Shown: positions 47,194 to 57,837 of the stretch, in pieces | Numbering within the stretch: position 1 is the first letter of the stretch | How the letters are laid out: the number at the start of each line of letters is the position of its first letter | Source of the DNA: Eutreptiella sp. 'Long Island Sound 2002' | Taxonomy: Eukaryota > Euglenozoa > Euglenophyceae > Eutreptiales > Eutreptiaceae | Reading direction: 5' to 3' | Length of the DNA: 64,000 bases | NCBI GenBank assembly: GCA_964036045.1 | Contig: OZ038381.1 | Location: 156,072,352-156,136,351, forward strand | Notes under the pieces: model-generated | Seen by the model: only the letters and a program-made list of their open reading frames with translations | The model's database searches: none | What the model was told of the DNA's origin: nothing | Translations under genes and position numbers: made by a program

Positions 47194-47466
47194 TCAATTC
47201 AAGCTCAAACCGCGAGGTTCAACAAACCTAAAGATCCTACCATTCATCAGAGTTGTCAACACACAACGGAGCATGTGGTTATGGGCATCTCTTTGCAGTT
47301 GTTTGTCAATTTTGGCACCTGGTCTGCCCTTCCACACAAACACTGGTTTATGACAGATGACATCTGTCACCCTCAGAAATGCATCCCCATCTGTGTCTGT
47401 TCCATGCTCCACCTCCACAAAACAGCTACAGTAACACTTTGCCTCGCATACTGACCCTTCCTGCAG
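47194..47466 (-). CDS. Exon-like ORF of unknown function
   Basis: After an acceptor-like TTTGTGCAG the minus strand encodes about 90 residues with protein-like composition, including CFVEVEHGTDTDGDAF, HKPVFVWKGRPGAKIDKQL and TTLMNGRIFRFVEPRG, and then stops. The VEVE...GRIFRF pattern loosely recalls nuclease-like domains that precede fungal-type kinases and Crinkler-like proteins, but the match is by eye and weak. No start codon. Confidence 0.25.
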   Translation of the reverse strand: MQEGSVCEAKCYCSCFVEVEHGTDTDGDAFLRVTDVICHKPVFVWKGRPGAKIDKQLQRDAHNHMLRCVLTTLMNGRIFRFVEPRGLSLN

Positions 47467-47469
47467 CCT

Positions 47470-48416
47470 GCACAAAGCTAAAAACCACCTTCTCTATTGG
47501 ATTGGAACCACAAAAACGACGGTTCCAAAAATTGCCTAAAACGGCAGAAACACGGGGTCACCGTGTTTGGACAAGCCCGTGTTCGGACAAGGGGGGGGGG
47601 GGTTGTAACACCAAGGCATGCCGCGACGCGTACAGGGCACATGCCCCTCCGTTTGTGCAACCTGCCCGTGTGCCATACCTTTATGCCCAGTAGGTAATCC
47701 GTATGGGATGACAGAGGGTTGCTGCCGCAATGCAACCCCACGGGTTGCGGCCTGGGTTGCGCTCGCATCATTTGTTGGATGCTGTGCATCGAGGTTGAGG
47801 ATGAATTGACGGATGCAAGTGAAATCCGGCAGCAAATTGATCCCAGGAATCCCCTTGAACTTCACACCCTTTTGACAGCGGAACATTGGCATGAAAAATA
47901 TGCCTCGCATGGCAGCCCAAACAAGCGCATTGTACGGACACGGTTGTGAAAAAAAGGAAAGAGCAAGAACCACATGTTGAACAGCACACTTGAGGTGTGA
48001 CTGAATCAATTGTTGTCACAAAGTGCAATGCCCCTACTCTTTGGGTCGATGCAAATCCGAAAACGCAGCATGCAGCTACGTACCCATCATGCAGGCACAA
48101 GCATGCACGCGCAGTGCAGAACAGCGGCACCTTGGTGTGCAGGCTCGGTGTGACGCAGCCCGGCCAGTGTGCAGGCACACGCAGGGACACTGCACATGCA
48201 GCACAGTTGGTGAGCAGGACATGGATCCACATGTGCAGCACAACACCAAAAACAAAAGGTGGGCTGTGAGCGTGTACACATCAGCGTAATCCAGAATGTA
48301 CACAGCCAGCTGCTGCAATGCTCAGTCAACAGCAGTGAAGAAAGCATTGACCAATTGACTGGGATCGCACGGCACGAGGAGGTGGGAACTGCAGACATAA
48401 AGCATCGCAACAGGAC
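47470..48416. other. Non-coding or unresolved
   Basis: G run at 47588-47601. Sequence at 47555-47585 is shared with 54530-54560. A minus-strand frame at about 47750-47900 (FKGIPGINLLPDF) is protein-like but unassigned. Confidence 0.3.
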
Positions 48417-49147
48417 CTCTTTCTTTCCCTTTGGATACACAACTATGCGTGGTGTTGAGCGCTTGATAGGGCCTTCAGGCTTGATCAGAGACTGGTAAAA
48501 GGCGTCATTGTCTCCTTGGTCTATGCAGAAGCGGCCAACAAGAATGTCGGGCCTACTCTGCAGGCTGAGAGCTGTGTCTTCGGCAAGTACCCATAGCCTG
48601 AAGGATGCATATGAGGAAACTGTGTGCAGCAGCAGCATGTGGCGGGTGGGGTGGATGTTGTAAAGGAAAGCGACGACAAAGTTGTCACAGCTGCAGTGAA
48701 ATTGGATGCTCAGGGAACTCAACATTGAGCAAGCTGCAACTGCGAAAGCCAAACTGGTCCATGCTGCTGCTCGATAAAAGGGGTGTTGCGAGTGGACGAA
48801 AAACACTTTAGGATGAGCGAAGGTGGAGTTGGGATACAGGTGCGATTGAGGGGTGTCAAGTGGTGGTGAACAATAGTGATGGTCCATTGGAAATCCGACA
48901 TTTTCCATTCCCACAACCCAGGGGTCTAGGCAGGACTTGGCGGGGGGAGGTATTCAAGAGTAACGACGAAGAAATAGGCAGTTGAAAAGGTGCAGGTATA
49001 GCAAGGACGAGCAGGCTGATGGAGAGGGAGACCGGTTGGTGCTCTGATAAGAATCAAAAAAGAACACTGCAACTGTGCACTTTGGATTGTACACAATCCT
49101 CTCGAAGTTGGCAGCTGTAAGATCAGATGAGTCCTGTCCCTGACTAG
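48417..49147 (-). CDS. Thioredoxin-fold protein, two separated exon parts
   Basis: The first part (49147-49055) encodes SSDLTAANFERIVYNPK and CTVAVFFF, matching the start of thioredoxin and PDI domains up to the strand before the active site. The second part (48597-48417) follows an acceptor CATCCTTCAG and encodes VLAEDTALSLQSRPDILVGR, DQGDNDAFYQSL and STPRIVVYPKGKKE. It matches the domain after the active site, including the cis-proline. The Cys-x-x-Cys turn should lie between them, but I could not find it, so the active site is either in an unseen short exon or lost. PDI family is the best guess. Confidence 0.4.
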
Positions 49148-49839
49148 GTCGTATCGTGTATTGCCCCAGATCCGCTCCGATGAAGTCCTGCATCGCTGCA
49201 TGGTTTGCGAATCCCAGGGCCATATTGTCTTGAGCAACACCACAGCATACACAACTAGAGATAAAGCTCAGCAGTGTGTCAAAACCATGAGGATAGGGGA
49301 CAGCCAGCCGTATATACATGGGAGTTCGATGTTTCCCCAGGACCCCAGCATGACCTAGGTGCCGTGTCAACATGTGCGATGTTCAAAATCACCAACTTAT
49401 CAGCACAAAGTTTACCAACCAAATTCTAAAGATTGGCGGAATCCTAATTTTTGCGTTCGGTAATCTTTTTTCGCGGAATCCATTGTTGCGTTGGGTGTTG
49501 GACCAAAAATTAATTTTTTTTGCGGCAGGGGGGTCCTTAACGCAAAAAAAAAAAAGGTGTTCCAGAACCTGGTATTTTCAAAAGAGCCCGCGGACAGTAC
49601 ATGCCTTCACCCCGGTGTTCCCAATTGTTCAACCCTGAGTCCCTAGCCCCAAATTTGTATAAGCACACAACCATATGATCCTAGCCCCACATGTGTTGCA
49701 TGATAGCATCCGAACCCTACCTCACACCCTGCACAATTCAACATGAACAAGAGCAATGCTTTTTTCAATCAAATCCAGTGACGCAGCGTTCGACCACCCG
49801 AATGTTCCATCGCCGGTGGCACAGCTGATAACAAACCCC
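49148..49839. other. Non-coding; left copy of a GGGGGGTCCTTAAC repeat
   Basis: At 49528 GGGGGGTCCTTAACG is followed by a 12-A run. A matching copy stands at 51060, beyond the SAP gene. No other feature. Confidence 0.4.
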
Positions 49840-50718
49840 CTACAGCTGGTACAACCTGTGGAAGTGCACCCTGACACGCTCCATAAGCTCACCCTTCCCC
49901 CCGCTGACACTCAAACCATGCTTCCTAGAAATGGCTTTGAACTCAACTTTAGTCCACTCATGCAATTTCCCCCTCTCCATTGCCTTCAACACCGCCTCAT
50001 CCACATCATACGCAAACACCAACTGCGCGGCAGGGTTAGAAGAGGTAGAGGGGACAGCTGATGGGTTACGAAGGTCAGAAGAGGAGCTACTGGCGACTTC
50101 ACCTGGCTGCTCTAAATCCTCGTCCTCACTGTCTTCGTCCTCACCCTCCAACCCAACCCCATACACATCGCCAATGTCGGCGTGACGTGTTGCCCTCTTG
50201 GGGACAACCCACAAATCTTGAATGTCCAACTGAACCTCTGCCTGACCATCCTCTTCCAAAGAAATTGGCAAATCCTTGAAAGCAGCAAACCCAAGCAAAC
50301 CACCATCTTCCACCTCAACCGCATGCCCTTGCTTCCGTTTGCGCGGGCGGAAAGGGGTCTTGCGCAGATCATCAAAAACCTCAAAGGGCCCCCAATCCTC
50401 TGGTGCCTCCCCATTGCACCTTACCCACAGCGTCTCACACATGCGCTCCGTGCTTTGGCCAAAGTCCGTAGCCGTCACTTAGCTAAACCCTCTCTCACAC
50501 GAACACGAGCTTGCCTCAACCCAATCCTCCACTTTAGCACTACCATCCCACTCAGTTCCCTTGAATCGTGTTTGCACGTCTTCAATCAAACTGCGAAGAA
50601 ACTTCATCCGGCTACCCTTGATGAGGCTACTCCCTACGTCAACACCCAACGATTCCTCCCACCCCCCTGGAATGACATGACGCATGGTGTGCAACAGCTG
50701 TGTGCACATCACGTTCAT
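49840..50718 (-). CDS. SAP-domain protein with acidic region, one in-frame TAA
   Basis: ATG at 50718 opens a frame of 79 codons ending in TAA (50479-50481). The identical frame continues without interruption for 212 codons to TAG (49840). Visible parts are KVEDWVEASSCSCERGFS before the TAA, a basic KTPFRPRKRKQG, and a strongly acidic EGEDEDSEDEDLE stretch. A serine run comes next, and then a C-terminal SAP motif (FKAISRKHGLSVSGGKGELM). SAP domains bind DNA and are common in chromatin proteins and some transposon proteins. Matching GGGGGGTCCTTAAC sequences on both sides (49528, 51060) hint at a mobile unit. The upstream 79 codons may be a separate chance frame, but their composition matches. 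Confidence 0.55.
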
Positions 50719-50749
50719 CAAACCCTGGACGGCGGCGACCCGTGCCCCC

Positions 50750-51000
50750 GGGGGGCAAAATCAGAAGTGGCCCACTTGTGGGTGACGTGGCTACGTAACC
50801 CCTGCCGCCTCGGGGATCCCCACCGCTTCAGAGCGGGGGGCAAAATCAGAAGTGGCCCACTTGTGGGCAAGGTGGCTACGTAACCCCTGCCGCCCCGGGG
50901 ATCCCCTCCGCTTTAGAGCGGGGGGCAGAATCACAAGTGGCACCCAAAAGAGGGCGGAATTGCTACATAACTCCTGCTTTCTCGGCGATCCCCAAAAAGG
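50750..51000. repeat. 85-bp tandem repeat, three copies
   Basis: Copies begin at 50756, 50841 and 50926, exactly 85 bp apart. They share CAAAATCAGAAGTGGCCCAC and GGTGGCTACGTAACCCCTGCC, then a GGGGATCCCC palindrome. The third is diverged. Related single units lie near 32880, 35015 and 35530. Confidence 0.92.
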
Positions 51001-51058
51001 GGGGATAGACACGGCCCACGTTGGGCCGGGGCAAAAAGGCCTCTAGGGGTGGTCCTTA

Positions 51059-51110
51059 AGGGGGGTCCTTAACAAAAAAAAAGAAAATCTCGTCCCTTAA
51101 GGACCCCCCT
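51059..51110. repeat. Perfect 14-bp inverted repeat around an A-rich spacer
   Basis: AGGGGGGTCCTTAA (51059-51072) and its exact complement (51097-51110) flank 24 bp rich in A. The left arm is the same GGGGGGTCCTTAAC sequence found at 49528. Confidence 0.85.
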
Positions 51111-54100
51111 GACCGTTGCTTGGACAAGAGGGGGGGGGTAGTTGAATTACAAGGACATCGCTAGGAGGTGTGTGTGGGGTGTGTTGCAACTGTTCAATTC
51201 AAATTTAGTGCAAAACGCGTCCCATAACCATCAAACTTCAGTGTTCTGCACCCATACACATCAGGACCTAGTCAATCACCATGAGTGTTACTGGGCTCCC
51301 CTATCCCAGCGACGGAAAGCAGATGCAAATCTGGACACGGCACGAACAGCAGAAAAGGCATTGGCCATTGGAGGGGGGTCACCAGGAGATGGTCCCAACC
51401 TTGAATTTAAAAATGGGGAAAGAGATGTGTGGTTAGGTTATGTCCCTTCAACACATAGCATGCACAGCACTCAAGTGGGTTCTTTCCTTTCATTCTTCAG
51501 GGAGCAGGGTCCATGCTCCTACCCACCTCCATTATGTGTCACAGACAATCAACTGCATTATGTGTCACAGACAGTCAACTGAAAACACAGTCGGTATCCT
51601 AAACTATATATAGTTTAGTATATATATAGTTTATATCCATAAACTAAGGTTCGGAGACAGAATGCAGGCAACAGTGTCATCGGCCAGATTTGCGGGTTTC
51701 GTGTAGCATTTTGCAACTTCAAATCAGGGATTGGGGCGCTACTCCCATTGTCACGGTCACCCGCGCTCCGTGCCACTCCCTTATCTCCTGAGAATCTCTT
51801 CGGGATCTGCTGCGCCACTGAGTGTGGAACCGATCCAATTGCACAGACGGAGAGATTGATAGCACCCTTGTCTGGCACTCTGCAACCACGTCCAACACGC
51901 AGTTGCCTTCGTGTCAGCATGTCCCGAATCATTTAGGTGAGCAACCTCCGACTGCCGCCTCTTGCTCACCCCCCCACCCATGTCAAGGTCTACTGACACC
52001 GCACACTGGGCATCATACAGCAGAGCAAAGCACCACAGGCAGAATAATGGCTGCTGAGAGCTACATGGTGCAGGAATCAGTTTGTGCCACGGTGCGGTGC
52101 ATAAATGGCAGACAAACAGGTTCATGGGAAACCAGGACAAGGTCATAGGACAAGGTTGCCAACGAGAAGGAGAAGAAAAATCTCCACAACTCGGGGGGGG
52201 GGGGCGGAGAACGAAATTAATGACCCCATCAATTTTTGAACTTTTTCTGCCCAGAACACTAAATGGGGAGGTGCACATTGGTGAAAGCGGACATGGGGTG
52301 TCGTTAGAAAGTAAAATCGCATGGGAAGTTTCCTGCATGTTGCCTTTTCAAAGGTGTGGTATGATTTTTTTTAGTCCACATAGGTGTGCTCCGGCATGGG
52401 TGCTGTCAATTCCTGGTGGCATCTGGATGGTTGTTGTTGATTCTTGGGTGGTGTTTGTTGATTCCTGGTGGCCTATTTGAGCACCATTGTGGCTTACATA
52501 CTACTCTAGGAGTACTTCAGTACTTCAGTACTTCAGTACTTCAGTACAGTTCGAGTACTTCAGTACTTCTGTCCACAAAGCAAAGCCAACAGGGAGTACA
52601 CTGACTCCTACCTCTTCCTACGCTTGGCTGCTGCGGGAGATGCAGACTGGGTGGATGGTCGTCAAGGGCCAAGTTATACAGTACTGTTGCACCACAACAT
52701 CTTCCATCTGGTGCTGCCCATTCTACCACTGCAGATGCTTGCAGTGACATTGCAGCACTTCTCAAAGACAGAGACACAGACCTGAAGTCAGGCAGCTTCA
52801 CTAGCCCCCCTAAGGGGGACCTGGACAGTAGGTAAAATGCAGAACCCTACAAATGACGTCTAGTGTGCTTGGCCTTCACACCTCCAAGCGAGTGCATACA
52901 AATATACACATGCACACACACGCATGCACAAACACACACATTGGCAAGTGAGTACCGTCCGAGCAAAACCAAAAGCCACCAAAAGCACAGGGGGCTTTTC
53001 TGCACATTGCACATTGTGGTGACTTTCCGCATGCTTGGGGAATGGGAACGTTGCTGCAGTGTGTGCGCACTGCATGCACATTTAGCCATCACATACCAAA
53101 CCCTCTGAAACCACGATCTCTGTGCAGCAGGTCAGTGCAGCGACACAAAACAAAGATCTAATTCAAATGCTTCCAACATTGCCATGCAATGCCGGTGAGC
53201 AGTTTATTATTTGGGGTGGTGATCATCCGTAGTGCAGGAATCTCAAATGTTTATTCTCCTTGACCATTGACTTGGCTGATTCATTTTCAAAATCCACAAG
53301 AAGCCTTTCCATAACCCACTTGCAGACATATTGTCATGACATGGATGACATCAATACAAACCAACTCACTTTGCAAGCAAGAAACTCGGTACCTAGTGGA
53401 AAAAGGACAAAAACTATGGCTTTTGCCAAAGTACAAATCGTTGCACTGCGGGCACAGCTTTCCCCATGTTGAGGTGCTTGTTTTCTGATGGAGATGAAGA
53501 CAAACCCGCATTGTGGGCACACACAATCCCTTATTACCTTCGCTCATAATAGGAAGGTTCGAATGTATTTGAACTGGGCTGTGGATGACGTACATGAGTC
53601 TGACTGCCAAGAACTCTGGAGTCTGGTGCAAGAACAAATTGGCAATGGATTTGCCATGTTCTGGTGGTGGGTGGGTTTGAGACTGGACTCAAAAACACAA
53701 AAAAAGCAACTCCCCATGGCATCATCGCATTTCCATTGCAACAAACAGGAAAACGATGCACAACAGTACACTTCTGATTGCCTATGCTCATCGCATAGTG
53801 CAATTGCTTCTGCTTGGGGTGCAAAATGGCCTAATTTGCGCACCATGCAGCTCGCCGTACGCTTAGCGCCCAGTGCACCCCCATAGAACAGGTTTTTGGT
53901 GCAACAGTAGTGTGCACAACATCAGCATGCACAGAGTTTCAAAAGGTTAGAGAGGTGTGATGTGGTCACTGCCTTCATGCAGGTCAGGTATGCCCCAAGA
54001 GAATACTGTGTTATGGCAACTGGGGCTCGGCGTCTCATACTCAGCAAAACAAGAAAAACTCTGCATAGCATGACCACGAACGAGGCTCATGAAAGCGATT

Positions 54101-54739
54101 CGCGAGTTGCAGACCCCAACCGCAGACCCCGACTGCTCTGATGTCCCTGTGCTCTGGCCTTGTGCCATTCTGAAGAAGGGCCTGCCTGGACAGCACAGAA
54201 CAAGTCGGCTGAGATAACCTCCCATTCCCCTTGGAAGCTTGCCCCCTTGCGCAAGCAGGGCCAAAATCAGAGAAAACGTCCCTATGACTGTGAAGCGTTG
54301 TTTCTGCTCATTAGCGGACTGCATTTGAGACTGCACCCCACGCCTGTTTGTTTGGGGGTTATCTCTGGCGAATGTCGCTGTAACAGGGCCTGAAGAGCGA
54401 GTTGGTTGTGGTTGCGCAGAAATACGGCCCTGTCGATCCCAGCCCCTCTACACCACTACAACAGGCTCACAAACATGTCATCCTGCAATCTCGACCACGA
54501 AAACTACGGTCAGAAAAGCGACGGTCAGACGGGGTCGCCATGCTTAGACAAGCCCATGCTAGTGCCAAGGGAGGTATGTCACATTGGTGACTGACTGGGT
54601 AGGTCAACATGGAGGCCGGAGATAATGCGTAGGCGTTCCACTGGGGCTGATGCGGGTTGGTATCAGTGTTATGGCTCTGCATTGGGTGGGCTGCCGTTGT
54701 CAGAGGGCAGGGTGGGGTAAAGTGACTGTGAACTGAGAT
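51111..54739. other. No gene recognised; palindrome and small repeats
   Basis: Holds a perfect 16-bp palindrome AAACTATATATAGTTT (51601-51616) in an AT-rich patch, copies of the 31-bp unit (about 52400-52475), an 8-bp array and a GCGCACTGCATGCAC motif (53065). On the minus strand at 53440-53525 two CPQC-type Cys pairs in neighbouring frames hint at a decayed zinc ribbon. Nothing else is protein-like. Confidence 0.4.
52511..52569. repeat. 8-bp tandem repeat AGTACTTC
   Basis: Four perfect copies, an interruption and two to three more. The unit contains the palindrome AGTACT. Confidence 0.92.
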
Positions 54740-55129
54740 TCAGCATGCATTTTCTGCCGTGTGGGACGATGACTCAGACTGTACCCCCGCCCCCCCTTGC
54801 GCAAGACTGGAAATACTTTGGCGCTTGACTGGGGCGGGGCGGGGTTGCTGATATGTCTTTTGGGTTAAAAACGGGGCATTCCACCATGGGTTGCCGTTGA
54901 ATAAGAGCAGGGAGGGCTTTGAGGTCCGGCAATCTTTTCTTCCAGATTGCCGAAGATGTGCTGCGAAACACTCAGCCAGCTCATCGGGTTTCACTTCGTT
55001 GAAAACAAATGGCCTCACAAAAGCAACGTGTGGGCAGGGAGGTAGTCGTTGCACAAAGGCCATGGCACCAGGTTTGAGTAACATGACCAACATGATCCTG
55101 ACCTCGGGCCAGACTCCTATCAGCACCAA
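54740..55129 (-). CDS. Exon-like ORF, possibly thioredoxin-fold related
   Basis: The minus strand encodes LLKPGAMAFVQRLPPC, then VAFVRPFVFNEVKPDELAEC, then SKPSLLLFNGNPWW, ending at TGA. The pattern of a hydrophobic strand, a helix with DELAECF and a PSLLLF strand resembles the second half of a thioredoxin-like domain, but without Cys-x-x-Cys. It lies on the same strand as the thioredoxin-like pieces 5.6 kb downstream. A common gene is possible but unproven. Confidence 0.3.
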   Translation of the reverse strand: MVLIGVWPEVRIMLVMLLKPGAMAFVQRLPPCPHVAFVRPFVFNEVKPDELAECFAAHLRQSGRKDCRTSKPSLLLFNGNPWWNAPFLTQKTYQQPRPAPVKRQSISSLAQGGAGVQSESSSHTAENAC

Positions 55130-57035
55130 CCCGCATTGTTATGAATGCAAACCGCTTTTGCAAGGGGGCCGGGGAGCCCCGTATTGTGCTGCAGAGCTTC
55201 ACACGAGCATGAAAACATATATGCACACACACACACACACACATTTCCATATATACATCTCTGAATTGGTACCTGATGACCGATTCAGGGAAATTCGACG
55301 GCAGCAACACCGGCAGCACTCGCAGCGTCAACGGCCCCGGCGGCACCACATGCACCGGCGGTACATACGGCAGCGGCCACAATGGCAGCACTGCATTCTA
55401 CATTACTCTACACATTCTGCCAAGTGAAGCCTCTGCACCAGGGATCATTCCAGGGGTGCTGCAGATTTCTGGTATGACACAACCTCGGGACAACATTTGT
55501 GCTGTCCTGCCACCAAAAGCCTTAAGCTGTCTAACATTTGACCACAAAATGGGGGGGGGGGGTTCGGTTCTTAGTTTTTTTTTTTTGGACACAGGCCATA
55601 GATCCAAAGGAGTGTGCAAATGAGGGTGCAGAAACAAAAAATTGATGCTGCAGACAAGCCCCATAAAGATGACACGCAGAACGCGTCATATGCCTGTCCT
55701 TTCTCTCTTCGCCAAATGTAAAGTAGGTACCAGGGCTGGAAATCATGCAGAGCTCATTGAAACCAGCCACCACCTCCCAGAAAAAATGGTATACCAAATG
55801 AAAACCTCCAAAATTGCTGATGTGGCGTGCTGCGGAGGCGCGTAACCCATGTGAGCCATGTGAGCTGTCTCAAGAGGTGGCGGCGCACAGTGACCGATGT
55901 ACAGTTGCCTCCAGTGCCATAAATTTACACTTTGATGGGGGTGACCTTGATACATCAGGGGATATATAATCATGAATCCAAACTTCTATAGGTGCGGCTC
56001 CGGTAAGTGATGACGAAGACTACTTGGATCTTGCAATCAAAAATTGCGTCTGGAATCCATCTCTATTCAATCAACTCCATCTCCATATACACCTTCATTT
56101 CTACCTCCCACATTTTGAGACCCCAATGGGGACCATCGCAGTCACGGCATGTGGCGCATCGCTGCATACAATGTGCCATCATCGATTGTGCCAAGCGCAT
56201 GCTCAGGTTCTTGTTCTGTACAAACATGCTGCGCACATGTCTTGCTCCTACCCCTCCCCTCCCAAAAAACCCACACCCCAGTCCTACTCCTGTGTCTTGC
56301 CCCTGCCCCCCAAAAGCCCCCCGCTACCCCCGCTTCTCCGAGGGGTCCCCAAAGTACATCAACTCATCATCCCAATGCAACCATTGTTGGGTCTGGGTGG
56401 GGCGCCACTCGAAACAGTGATCCAGGGTATAGCACACTTGAAACATACCACTGACCATGGGTACAATGGCCAGGTCTGGGGGGGGGGGGGGGGATGTTCC
56501 TTCTGCTGATCATGCACAGTTGAAAACTGGGCATTTTGAGCGTACACGAGTGGGGTAAAAGACAAAAATTGTTCAGGGCCCTTTAAAGCCAACGCTTCAG
56601 CAAATCCCCACAGCTGTGCCAAGTTTCCTGAGTCGGCGCAGGGTCAAACGACCGCCCCGGCTCCACAACAGTGGGCCGGCCTTTCAACAGTACAAAGGAT
56701 AGCTTGCAAGGGACGCACTGGTGGCGGATGCCAAAGTCACCTTGCCGTAATGTGCAGCAGACAAATACCCAAATACCCAGCATTATACAGCAAGAAACAA
56801 GACAAAGTCGCTGTACTAAATTGATTCACAGGTAACTGACAAAGGGCGATTGGAAAATGACAACCGGCAATTAACCACTAACAATGGGCAGGTAACCGAT
56901 GGCAATGGGCAGCCAATTGGGCACTTTACCGTTTACAAAAGGACACTAATCGGTGGTAAAGGGTTGGCTGACCGAGGCTGTTGATCGTCCATGGATAGCT
57001 TGGAGGGCTGGGGTATCAAAGATTCAAACGCTGGC
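55130..57035. other. No gene recognised
   Basis: (CA)n at 55226-55243, G runs at 55551-55562 and 56479-56493. A minus-strand frame at 56583-56783 is protein-like (KGRPTVVEPGRSFDPAPTQE) but unassigned. Frames elsewhere are broken. Confidence 0.35.
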
Positions 57036-57388
57036 TCACTGCACTTTCTTGGGGTCTTTGAACTCTGCAACGACCAAAGTAGTTATGAAGGGCACAAAGA
57101 AAGATGCGGCGGCTGCTGCACTGACTGTCAGCGGGTCAGGGGCAATGGCAATAGCCAGCGGAAAGGGGATGTAGGCACTTGATAAGGCACCTGCGGAGGT
57201 GCTCACAAGGGCGCCTGCGATGCCCGAGGCAATGTGGGCGGCGGCGTTGACCATGGGGTTGCGCTCCATGAAGGGGTAGGCGGCCTCCACAAGGTCTCCA
57301 CAGAGCAGGTTGATGGCAAGGCCACGCCAAGCTAGAGCCAAGTCCGAGTCTGTGACGGCTCGCCGTAGGACAACTGCAGCGCAGATGC
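57036..57388 (-). CDS. Terminal exon of an unidentified membrane protein
   Basis: An acceptor CTCTGATTAG (AG at 57390-57389) opens a frame that runs 117 codons to TGA. It encodes VVLRRAVTDSDLALAWRG, CGDLVEAAYPFMERNPM, a long small-residue hydrophobic stretch (about AHIASGIAGALVSTSAGAL), a PFPLAIAIAPDPLT segment and a second hydrophobic stretch before the end KDPKK. Two or three membrane helices are likely. I do not recognise the family, and no upstream exon was found. Composition and a clean acceptor make this better than chance. Confidence 0.5.
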
Positions 57389-57390
57389 CT

Positions 57391-57837
57391 AATCAGAGAA
57401 TAGCAGCGCAGTGGCAGGCATTTGTTTGTTGGTCGTGTGTGCATAGTGGTGGTGGTGCGGTGTTCCATAAAAACTGAGCCATTACCGTGTAGTGCAATCA
57501 GTGCCACGTCGTTTACATGACATGCTTATTGATCGAGCACATGCCACGCTTTCAGTCAACCGACCAACTGCAACAGACACCAAGTCTGCTAGGACACCAA
57601 CGGTGCTTGCGGCCGCTTGCTGCTCGATGAGTGCCCGCTGAGTGTGTGCCGTGAACGAGTTGTCTGCCGCTTCCTCTTGGCCGCTGGCATGTTGCTTCCT
57701 TGCTTCCTAAACTCTGCTCTGAATCGGTTCCTGCCCCTAGCAGGAGTGAAGACCACCGGTCCATATGCACCGACCCCTTGCTGCACATGCACACCAAGCC
57801 CTTGCCAAGTGTGTGTGCGCGCGCGTGTGCGCGCTTT
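57391..57837. other. Intron or intergenic DNA; GT/GC tract at LINE end
   Basis: Nothing coding. At 57809-57834 a (GT)/(GC) simple repeat abuts the 3' terminus of LINE copy 2, as at copy 1. Confidence 0.45.
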
